Of a stretch of 5,660 nucleotides of DNA, positions 1-5,655 are shown piece after piece. The stretch is from NCBI GenBank assembly GCA_947506075.1, contig CANNNN010000178.1, positions 1 to 5,660 of the forward strand, written 5' to 3'. The notes beneath the pieces were generated by a model, which saw nothing but the letters and a program-made list of their open reading frames with translations, searched no databases and had not been told where the DNA came from. The DNA is from Methylococcaceae bacterium. Its GTDB lineage: Bacteria > Pseudomonadota > Gammaproteobacteria > Methylococcales > Methylomonadaceae. The translations under genes and the position numbers were made by a program. Each line of letters begins with the position of its first letter. The first letter of the stretch is position 1.

Positions 1-32
1 CGCTGCCTAACATCAGGCAGCGCTTTTTTTTT
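1..32 (+). terminator. Intrinsic (rho-independent) terminator
   Basis: A perfect 8-bp stem (CGCTGCCT at 1-8 with AGGCAGCG at 15-22) closes a 6-base loop and is followed after one base by nine consecutive T (24-32). The window begins at the hairpin, so the stem may extend further left. On the plus strand it would end a gene to the left. By comparison with known cox operons, this is probably the cytochrome c oxidase subunit III gene, but that gene is not visible here. Confidence 0.9.
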
Positions 33-152
33 GTCGTATTGATTCACGAAAGACGGATAGATTGGCTTAGGGTGTCAGAGGGTGTGATAAGTTAAGGCAA
101 AAAGGCGCACATATTACACCCCTACTTTGTTTTAGTGGGCATTGCTTAAAAA

Positions 153-413
153 TCAGTTATTAATGTGCTCAGTCTGAGGCGGTTTTTGCATGTGCATTTT
201 TTCACCCAAACCATGGGGTTTAAAGAGTCCTGTTGCAACAGCAATAAAAACAAAAATAAATAACAGGATAGACAGCGTAATGCGAACGGTCAGGGCTTTA
301 ACGGTTTTTTTGGATTGCTGTTCGGTTTTAGGGTTAACCAAATGAAACAGGGCAGAGCCAAGGCTGATAATTATCAGCATAAAGGCAATAATGACGATAC
401 TTTGGATAATCAT
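153..413 (-). CDS. DUF2909-family twin transmembrane protein
   Basis: A small 86-residue inner-membrane protein of unknown function. Two hydrophobic helices are visible at about residues 4-26 and 43-62, joined by a short basic and polar loop (about 28-42) that contains the ALTVRITLS stretch. A PHG motif follows the second helix, and the tail is short and hydrophilic. The layout and the LTxRxxLS...PHG pattern fit the DUF2909 family from memory. Members of this family often sit on the opposite strand between the oxidase subunit III gene and SURF1 in gammaproteobacterial cox clusters, which is the arrangement here. The start ATG (complement of 411-413) lies at the beginning of the first helix, and no strong ribosome binding site precedes it. 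The stop is TGA. No terminator is visible just beyond its 3' end. A role in oxidase biogenesis is inferred from position only. Confidence 0.78.
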   Translation of the reverse strand: MIIQSIVIIAFMLIIISLGSALFHLVNPKTEQQSKKTVKALTVRITLSILLFIFVFIAVATGLFKPHGLGEKMHMQKPPQTEHINN

Positions 414-445
414 GGTAGGCTTAGTTTTGATGATAAAATAAGTCC

Positions 446-474
446 ATTTTCGTTTATTAAGCTGTCTGTGCCAA
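446..474 (-). promoter_or_regulatory. Possible sigma70-type promoter for the minus-strand DUF2909 gene
   Basis: Reading the minus strand, TTGGCA (complement of 469-474; 5 of 6 match to TTGACA) is followed after 17 bases by GAAAAT (complement of 446-451; 4 of 6 match to TATAAT). Transcription would begin roughly 25 bases before the ATG at 413. The -10 match is modest and the region is AT-rich, so chance is a real alternative. I found no equally good promoter facing SURF1 in the same 106-bp gap. Confidence 0.25.
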
Positions 475-519
475 TAGATGAAATAAAAAAAGTATGTTTA
501 CCAACAGAGGCACGGCACA

Positions 520-1227
520 ATGAAGTTTGAAAAAGCGCCAACATTGGCTTATTTATGTTTGTTAACGCTGTTATGTACATTGGGAATTTGGCAATTAGGT
601 CGCTCAGATGAGAAAAGTGTTTTTCTTAAGCAGCAACAGCAGTCATTAGCCTCTGCTGAAATCATACACTTATCTACTAGCCTTGAAGATAAGGGTGATG
701 CGCTCAGCTATAGAAAAGTGCAAGTTACCGGGCATTACGATAAGGCTCATCAATTCCTGATTGACAATCAAATCAGCGCCGGCAAAGCCGGCTATTTCGT
801 GTTGACTCCGTTTGTACTGCAAGGGGAAAGTAAGGCTGTTTTGGTCAATAGAGGCTGGATTCCGTTAAATCAGGACAGAACAGTGTTGCCGGATATACAG
901 ATCAACAACGAACCATCGATTGTAACAGGCCGGATCAACCATTTTCCTAGTGTCGGGATAAAATTAGCGGGTGCCGAAATACCGACAGACAGTTGGCCAT
1001 CTGTCGTACAGATCGTTGATAGTCAGGTTTTAGCAAAAAAACTGGCTTATCCGCTATTTACCTTTCAGGTCGAGCTGGATAATGATCAAACCGATGGTTT
1101 TAAACGGGAATGGCAAACAACTACAATTATGTTGCCTGAACAACATACAGCCTATGCGATTCAATGGTTTGCACTGGCATTTACACTCACCGCGCTATTT
1201 TTTTGGTATAGTTTTAAAAAGAAATGA
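520..1227 (+). CDS. SURF1 family cytochrome c oxidase assembly protein
   Basis: A 235-residue inner-membrane protein of the SURF1/Shy1 family. Bacterial members help insert or deliver heme a during assembly of aa3-type cytochrome c oxidase subunit I. The architecture is typical. There is an N-terminal helix (about 8-25) ending in the GIWQLGR motif (22-28). A large periplasmic domain carries YRKVQVTGHYD (64-74) and VNRGWIP (109-115). A C-terminal helix (about 211-231) is preceded by the signature PEQHTAYAIQWF (206-217). Length matches the usual 230-250 residues. The ATG is preceded by AGAGG at 506-510, 9 bases upstream, which supports this start. The stop overlaps the next gene by 4 bases (ATGA), so the two are probably translationally coupled. 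All hallmark motifs are present and there is no sign of decay. Bacterial symbols vary, so none is assigned. Confidence 0.95.
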   Translation: MKFEKAPTLAYLCLLTLLCTLGIWQLGRSDEKSVFLKQQQQSLASAEIIHLSTSLEDKGDALSYRKVQVTGHYDKAHQFLIDNQISAGKAGYFVLTPFVLQGESKAVLVNRGWIPLNQDRTVLPDIQINNEPSIVTGRINHFPSVGIKLAGAEIPTDSWPSVVQIVDSQVLAKKLAYPLFTFQVELDNDQTDGFKREWQTTTIMLPEQHTAYAIQWFALAFTLTALFFWYSFKKK

Positions 1228-1964
1228 TGACTAAGCAACAAAAGAAAAATCGACTATTAATTCTGCTTATTTTTGGATTAACCATTATTCCCTTTTTAAT
1301 CGCTTGGGGCTTAAAAGAAAATCCGCATCTAGTAAAGGGGACAACTAATGCCGGGCAGTTGATAATCCCTGCGGTAACAACAGAAAATAGTGACTTTATC
1401 GGTTTCGATGAATTTTCAAATAAAAATATCGGGGAACTGCCAGGTCACTGGTTAATTGTCAATGTGATACCTAATGCCGGGTGCAATGAAATTTGTCTTG
1501 ATGCGCTGCTTAAAACCAAGCAATTAAGGCTGATGCTAAACAAGGAGCTACCGCGTACGCGCCGTGTTGTAATGGTTTTCAAAGATCAGACCGTGGAAGC
1601 GGCGAGTCAATGGTGGTTGAAAGATACGCTGTTATGGCGGTTGCGGCGAACTGAAAACAAAAACGATAATGGGCTGCTATTAAGCCTGCTGCGTGAAGAC
1701 AATAAAATGGACGATGCGTTGGTAGCAAAATTGATCGGTAACGAAGATCGAGAGTTTGCGCTTAATTCAGATTTGATCAGGATTAAACCCAGTGCCGAAC
1801 TGCTTAAAAAAATAACTGAAATCAGAAAAAACAGCATACCTGAGGGCATGCTGTTTTTAATAGATCCTCTGGGGAATTTAATGATGCAATATGAACCGGA
1901 TTTCAATACTTACAAAGTTAAAGATGATCTGATGCATCTACTTAAAATCTCACAAATTGGTTAG
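1224..1964 (+). CDS. Membrane-anchored SCO/thioredoxin-like protein of the cox cluster
   Basis: A 246-residue protein with a basic N terminus and one membrane helix (about 10-29), followed by a soluble domain predicted to lie in the periplasm. The domain begins with a GHWLIVNVIPNAGC stretch and a Cys-x3-Cys pair at C87 and C91. This is the position and spacing of the copper-binding cysteines in SCO proteins, after a hydrophobic beta strand. Near the C terminus a strand plus DPLGNLMMQY (214-223) resembles the conserved DPxG...Y element of thioredoxin-fold proteins. The middle (about 120-195) is diverged and I could not place a clear SCO distal histidine. Uncharacterised proteins of this kind commonly lie between SURF1 and ctaA in gammaproteobacterial cox clusters. 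A role in copper or thiol handling for CuA assembly is inference. It overlaps SURF1 by ATGA, with a second ATG one codon later, and ends at TAG just before the next gene. Confidence 0.8.
   Translation: MMTKQQKKNRLLILLIFGLTIIPFLIAWGLKENPHLVKGTTNAGQLIIPAVTTENSDFIGFDEFSNKNIGELPGHWLIVNVIPNAGCNEICLDALLKTKQLRLMLNKELPRTRRVVMVFKDQTVEAASQWWLKDTLLWRLRRTENKNDNGLLLSLLREDNKMDDALVAKLIGNEDREFALNSDLIRIKPSAELLKKITEIRKNSIPEGMLFLIDPLGNLMMQYEPDFNTYKVKDDLMHLLKISQIG
1826..1858 (+). terminator. Terminator-like hairpin inside the SCO-like gene
   Basis: CAGCAT (1832-1837) pairs with ATGCTG (1848-1853), and the flanking A-run (1827-1831) pairs with TTTTT (1854-1858), giving an 11-bp stem. Two further C-G pairs are possible inside the 10-base loop. 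The 3' arm ends in five T. This looks like a bidirectional intrinsic terminator or attenuator, yet it lies in codons about 202-212 of the upstream gene, roughly 120 bases before the start of the CtaA-FtsY gene. Translating ribosomes would be expected to suppress it, so function is uncertain. Confidence 0.4.
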
Positions 1965-1975
1965 TGGAAAATTAT

Positions 1976-3853
1976 ATGTTCAGAAAAATAACTGTATTTA
2001 GCGTTATTTTAACGTTAATAATTATTGTCTTAGGTGCATATTTCCGTTTATCGGGCATTGATCTGTCGTTACCCGATCAAGGTGTTATGGGTTTAGTGAT
2101 GGCTAATAGTCATGTTTATTTGACCGCTACCTTAGGCATATTGATTTTGTTGTTGGTCTTGATGTCATGGCGGCAACCCGGTCGTTTAGCCAGTTCATTA
2201 ATGTTGCTGGGTTTAGTCGGGATACAAGCAGCTTTTGGCTTTTGGGCTAAAGCCATAGCGGCTATGCCTATAGTTATAACGATTGATGTTTTATTGGGCA
2301 TGCTAAGCTTTTGGCTGCTGTTTGGTCTGCATTTACGGTCTAAACCCCAGTTCAGTGTCACGGGTCAAACAGCGCGCACCGGTCTGGTAAATTTGACCCG
2401 TTTTGCGATGTTGCTATTAGGATTGCAGATTGTCCTGGGTGCCTGGGTTAGTGCCAATCATGCCGCTTTAGCCTGTACAGGTTTTCCGCAATGCAATGGT
2501 TCATGGTGGCCGATAGCCGATTATCAAACTGCGCTAAATTTATTCAGCGGCTTGAGCACCGGATATATCGGTGATTTCGCATTCGATGCGCAACTTGCAG
2601 TAAACTGGCTACACAGGGTCGGCGCGCTGGTTTGCTTTATTATACTGAGTCTGGTGATGCTGGTCTCAACATCGGCGCATCGCCCCAAGCCGTTACGAAC
2701 AGCCGGTTTATGGCTTGGCGTGTTATTGTTGGTGCAGATCGGCTTAGGCATTGTCGGCATAAAATTCGAAGCGCCTTTATGGGCGGCGTTAGCGCATCAT
2801 GCTTTAGCGGCCTTGTTAATGTTGCCATTGCTGGCGATCAGTTTTTACAGTCGGCAGGCGTATGCCGAAGCGCTAAAGCCTCACGAGGAAGCTGTACCGG
2901 TTGTTGAAGAAGCTTATCTGATACCGGAGCCTGAATCGCTGTATTTGCGTCTTAAGACCCAGTTAAAGCGAACTCGTACTGGTCTAAGCGGGGTGCTGGC
3001 TCATATTCCGCTAGGATCAAAAGGTATAGGCGAGGATTTGCTGGAAGAAATTGAAGCCAGTTTGTTAATGGCGGATATCGGCGTAGATGCGACCACGGCT
3101 ATCATCAAACGCTTGACTGAAAGTGTAGAACGGCATCAGCTCAATGACGGGGAAGCATTGACTGCGGCCTTAAAGCAGGAACTGCTGGATATGCTTAAGC
3201 CCTGCAGTCAGAACCTGCAGATACCCAAACAGAACACACCCTTCGTGATCCTGGTGGTCGGCGTCAATGGAGCGGGTAAAACCACCACCATCGGCAAACT
3301 GGCCAAACGTCTGCAGGCCCAAGGTCATAGCGTGATGCTGGCGGCCGGTGATACGTTTAGAGCAGCGGCGGTCGAGCAATTGCAAACCTGGGGAGAGCGT
3401 AATAACATTCATGTGGTGGCTCAGCATACCGGAGCTGATTCGGCATCGGTGATCTATGATGGCTTGCAGTCCGCGCAGGCTAAAGGTATCGACGTGTTGA
3501 TTGCCGATACGGCAGGACGGCTGCATACCAAATCTAACCTGATGGACGAATTGAAAAAAGTAAAACGGATTATCGGCAAGTTGGATGATGCAGCGCCGCA
3601 TGAAGTGCTGCTGGTGCTGGATGCCGGCACCGGACAAAATGCGCTGTCGCAAACCCGGCTGTTCAATGAAACTGTGGCCTTGACCGGCTTGGTGCTGACT
3701 AAACTCGACGGCACAGCAAAAGGCGGTATTATTTTCGCTTTGGCCAAACAGTTCAATATCCCGATCCGGTTTATCGGTATAGGCGAAGGGATTGATGATC
3801 TGCAGGATTTTGATGCGGAATCTTTCGTCAATGCGTTGTTTGTCAATGACTAA
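1976..3853 (+). CDS. Fusion: degenerate CtaA/COX15 heme A synthase domain + complete FtsY SRP receptor NG domain
   Basis: A single open frame of 625 residues joins two normally separate proteins. Residues 1-295 form a CtaA/COX15 fold with eight helices (about 7-23, 48-65, 72-90, 97-118, 140-160, 212-231, 240-262, 272-292). Its second half keeps C167 and C173 (CTGFPQC), H213 (LHR) and H274/H275 (AHH). Its first half lacks the usual CPDWP cysteines (L32 stands there) and has MANSH in place of ExxHR and D104 in place of His. An acidic, proline-containing linker (about 296-320) leads to an FtsY-type amphipathic helix (LYLRLKTQLKRTR), the N domain (LLMADIGVDAT, about 363-373) and an intact GTPase. 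GTPase motifs are GVNGAGKTTT (429-438), DTFRAAA (459-465), DTAGR (511-515), DAGTGQNA (549-556), TKLD (575-578) and GIGEGIDDL (601-609). FtsY receives SRP-ribosome complexes at the membrane. I chose ATG 1976 because GGA at 1966-1968 precedes it; a GTG at 1964, overlapping the previous stop, would add four residues. Confidence 0.88.
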   Translation: MFRKITVFSVILTLIIIVLGAYFRLSGIDLSLPDQGVMGLVMANSHVYLTATLGILILLLVLMSWRQPGRLASSLMLLGLVGIQAAFGFWAKAIAAMPIVITIDVLLGMLSFWLLFGLHLRSKPQFSVTGQTARTGLVNLTRFAMLLLGLQIVLGAWVSANHAALACTGFPQCNGSWWPIADYQTALNLFSGLSTGYIGDFAFDAQLAVNWLHRVGALVCFIILSLVMLVSTSAHRPKPLRTAGLWLGVLLLVQIGLGIVGIKFEAPLWAALAHHALAALLMLPLLAISFYSRQAYAEALKPHEEAVPVVEEAYLIPEPESLYLRLKTQLKRTRTGLSGVLAHIPLGSKGIGEDLLEEIEASLLMADIGVDATTAIIKRLTESVERHQLNDGEALTAALKQELLDMLKPCSQNLQIPKQNTPFVILVVGVNGAGKTTTIGKLAKRLQAQGHSVMLAAGDTFRAAAVEQLQTWGERNNIHVVAQHTGADSASVIYDGLQSAQAKGIDVLIADTAGRLHTKSNLMDELKKVKRIIGKLDDAAPHEVLLVLDAGTGQNALSQTRLFNETVALTGLVLTKLDGTAKGGIIFALAKQFNIPIRFIGIGEGIDDLQDFDAESFVNALFVND

Positions 3854-3878
3854 AAACATTTAAGAAAATTGAACACGT

Positions 3879-3946
3879 ATGACGCGGAAAGGCACTGATT
3901 TAAAAGCGCATAAGAAATCTGCATAAATCCGACCAATCCGCGTCAT
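3879..3946. repeat. Imperfect palindromic intergenic repeat (REP/MITE-like)
   Basis: ATGACGCGGA at 3879-3888 is the exact reverse complement of TCCGCGTCAT at 3937-3946. Inside these arms, GATTTA (3897-3902) pairs with TAAATC (3924-3929) with a one-base offset, leaving a central stretch of about 21 bases. The element fills much of the 146-bp gap between the ftsY domain and ftsE. It carries words such as AATCTGCATAAATCCG and ATCCGCGTCAT. From memory these resemble interspersed noncoding repeats seen in many bacteria; I could not check the copy number. No transposase or target duplication is visible. It lacks an adjacent T-run and so is not a normal intrinsic terminator. Confidence 0.55.
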
Positions 3947-3956
3947 TGGTGATAAT
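3929..3956 (+). promoter_or_regulatory. Weak candidate promoter ahead of ftsE
   Basis: GATAAT at 3951-3956 matches a -10 box at 5 of 6 positions. The hexamer at 3929-3934, 16 bases upstream, matches the -35 box at only 3 of 6. The -35 part overlaps the right arm of the palindromic repeat. If real, ftsEX could be transcribed independently of the long upstream operon, which would be useful given the 146-bp gap. The evidence is thin. Confidence 0.2.
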
Positions 3957-3999
3957 AATCAGTATGTTATTTTTTGCTTCGGAGTAGTACAAAAAACCT

Positions 4000-4656
4000 A
4001 TGTTAAAGTTCGACAATGTCACGATGAGGTATCCTGAAGCGGGCGATGTCTTGCGCAACGTCAGTTTTCATCTACAGCGCGGTGAAATGGCTTTTCTGAC
4101 CGGCCATTCCGGGGCAGGTAAAAGCACCTTATTCAAATTGATTGCGGTTATTGAGCGCAGCACTCGGGGGCAGGTGTTTTTGGACGGCCAGAACCTTAAC
4201 GAGGCCAAGGATAGGCAGGTTCCCTATATACGCAGGAAAGTGGGTTTGATTTTCCAAGATTACAAGCTGCTGCAGGACAGAACGGTTTTTGATAATGTCG
4301 CATTGCCGCTAGTCATAGCAGGTTACGGTCATCATGAGGTTTCCAGAAGGGTCCGCGCCTCATTAAGCAAGGTTGGTCTAATAGGTAAGGAAAGAAAATT
4401 TCCGGCAGTTTTATCCGGTGGTGAGCAGCAAAGGGTAGGGATTGCGCGGGCGGTGGTTAACAAGCCGGCGATGATAGTGGCCGATGAGCCGACCGGAAAT
4501 CTTGATCCTGAACTGTCCGCCGAGATTATGCATTTGTTTGAACAGTTTCAACAGGTTGGTGTTACTGTGCTGATTGCCTCGCATGATATTTCACTGATTG
4601 GTCAAATGAACCACCGGGTCTTAAAATTGGATCATGGTCAACTGATTGCGAGTTAA
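4000..4656 (+). CDS. ftsE: Cell division ATP-binding protein FtsE
   Basis: A 218-residue ABC-type ATPase that pairs with FtsX at the division site. In gammaproteobacteria FtsEX controls peptidoglycan amidase activation (through EnvC) and supports divisome assembly rather than transporting a solute. All ABC motifs are intact: Walker A GHSGAGKST (35-43), Q-loop FQDYKLL (85-91), signature LSGGEQQR (138-145), Walker B MIVADEP (158-164) and H-loop H195 (ASHD). The opening MLKFDNVTMRYP and overall length fit FtsE rather than LolD or other small ABC proteins, and the adjacent ftsX confirms it. The ATG at 4000 fits the family N terminus. The only Shine-Dalgarno-like sequence, GGAG at 3981-3984, is about 15 bases away, which is longer than usual. 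The ftsX gene begins 3 bases after the stop, so the two are co-transcribed and probably translationally coupled. Confidence 0.97.
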   Translation: MLKFDNVTMRYPEAGDVLRNVSFHLQRGEMAFLTGHSGAGKSTLFKLIAVIERSTRGQVFLDGQNLNEAKDRQVPYIRRKVGLIFQDYKLLQDRTVFDNVALPLVIAGYGHHEVSRRVRASLSKVGLIGKERKFPAVLSGGEQQRVGIARAVVNKPAMIVADEPTGNLDPELSAEIMHLFEQFQQVGVTVLIASHDISLIGQMNHRVLKLDHGQLIAS

Positions 4657-4659
4657 ACT

Positions 4660-5655
4660 ATGAAACATGTTAATAAAAAATCCGGTAAACAGGAGTTGCG
4701 TTGGCAAACCAAAAAGTCCGGCGGCAACTTTGTCGATAAATGGCATGCCTATCGGAATCTTCATGCCCATGCGCTGTTTTCAAGCCTAGGGCGCCTGGTT
4801 GCATCCCGCTTCACATCTGCGATGACAATTGTGGTGTTGGCGATTGCCATTTCGCTGGCCAGTGGCTTTTATATCCTGGTCGCAAATCTACAGCAGTTGG
4901 TGGGCAATCTGGAAGCTAGCAATCAAATTTCATTGTTCCTTAAAGATGAGATTTCAGAGGGGAGGGCGCGCAGTTTTGCCGATACTCTCAGGAGAAATCC
5001 TGAAATTCAGGAGGTCAAAGTAATTACCAAGGAGCAGGCGCTAGCCGAGTTTCAGGTATACAGCGGCTTCGGGGACGCCGTAAAATCCCTGGAGAAAAAT
5101 CCACTACCGATAGTCATTCAGGTGTTGCCTAAAAATTCATTCGAAAACGAGCAGGTGCTTGAGACTTTGCTTGATAATTTTGGACGGGAAGCAGAAGTGG
5201 ATTTTGCCCAGATGGATCTGCAATGGGTTAAGCGCTTGCAATCAATTATGGAGGTGGCGCGGCGCGGCGTTACCCTATTAAGCTTACTGCTGGCTGCCGG
5301 TGTTTTGTTTATTACCGCCAATACCATACGACTGGAATTACATAATCGGCGTGATGAGGTTGTCATTGCTAAACTGGTCGGTGCAACCAATAGTTTCATA
5401 CATCGGCCGTTTTTATACAGCGGCTTTTGGATAGGTTTTTTTTCCGGCGTGACCGCCTGGTTTATCGTCACCATCATTATGCTGATTTTAAAACAACCGA
5501 TTGAAACTCTGTCCAGGCTTTATGATGGCACGTTCCATGTGCTGTTTTTAGGCTTTACCGATACGCTGGCATTGCTATTCATTTCATCGGTGCTCGGTGT
5601 GGTAGGTTCATGGATAGTGCTGCATTTCCAGCTTCAGCAATTAAAACCCCATTAA
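4660..5655 (+). CDS. ftsX: Cell division permease-like protein FtsX
   Basis: A 331-residue inner-membrane partner of FtsE. A basic cytoplasmic N-terminal segment (about 1-52) precedes helix 1 (about 53-76). A large extracytoplasmic domain (about 77-200) follows, the part that contacts EnvC-type amidase activators in gammaproteobacteria. Three more helices lie at about 203-222, 251-277 and 300-324. Between helices 2 and 3 is the conserved cytoplasmic region ANTIRLELHNRRDE...KLVGATNSFIHRPFLYSG, the coupling segment that contacts FtsE. Length and four-helix topology are normal for the family. The ATG lies 3 bases after the ftsE stop with only a weak GAG at 4650-4652 as a ribosome site, which fits translational coupling. 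The reading frame is complete and ends at TAA 5 bases before the window edge. In many gammaproteobacteria rpoH follows, but this cannot be seen here. Confidence 0.96.
   Translation: MKHVNKKSGKQELRWQTKKSGGNFVDKWHAYRNLHAHALFSSLGRLVASRFTSAMTIVVLAIAISLASGFYILVANLQQLVGNLEASNQISLFLKDEISEGRARSFADTLRRNPEIQEVKVITKEQALAEFQVYSGFGDAVKSLEKNPLPIVIQVLPKNSFENEQVLETLLDNFGREAEVDFAQMDLQWVKRLQSIMEVARRGVTLLSLLLAAGVLFITANTIRLELHNRRDEVVIAKLVGATNSFIHRPFLYSGFWIGFFSGVTAWFIVTIIMLILKQPIETLSRLYDGTFHVLFLGFTDTLALLFISSVLGVVGSWIVLHFQLQQLKPH

Noticed and set aside
69..123. Direct repeat AGGGTGT (69-75 and 79-85) with a near-inverted copy ACACCCCT (116-123)
   Set aside because: The words are short, the potential stem is only 6 bp with a long loop, and there is no T-run or known operator match. 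It is likely chance; at most a weak structure near the 3' side of the minus-strand gene.
315..530. Plus-strand open frame of 71 codons before SURF1
   Set aside because: Most of it is antisense to the DUF2909 gene, the product is low-complexity polar sequence, and it overlaps the well-supported SURF1 start.
1607..1906. Minus-strand open frame opposite the SCO-like gene
   Set aside because: It is a shadow frame without recognisable features, opposite a gene with CxxxC and DPLG motifs.
2040..2120. Frameshift or sequencing error as the cause of the missing CtaA cysteine and ExxHR motifs
   Set aside because: The surrounding family pattern (GAYFRLSG...DLS-PD, then SH...LG) remains in a single frame with substitutions at key positions, so ordinary divergence fits better than a shift.
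2632..2907. Alternative plus-strand frame (91 codons) inside the CtaA part
   Set aside because: It runs out of frame over conserved CtaA helices 6-8 and encodes no recognisable domain.
3170..3859. Long minus-strand open frame (229 codons) opposite the FtsY GTPase region
   Set aside because: It lies entirely antisense to strongly conserved FtsY motifs, its translation has no recognisable domain, and no start signal supports it. It is a shadow of codon usage.
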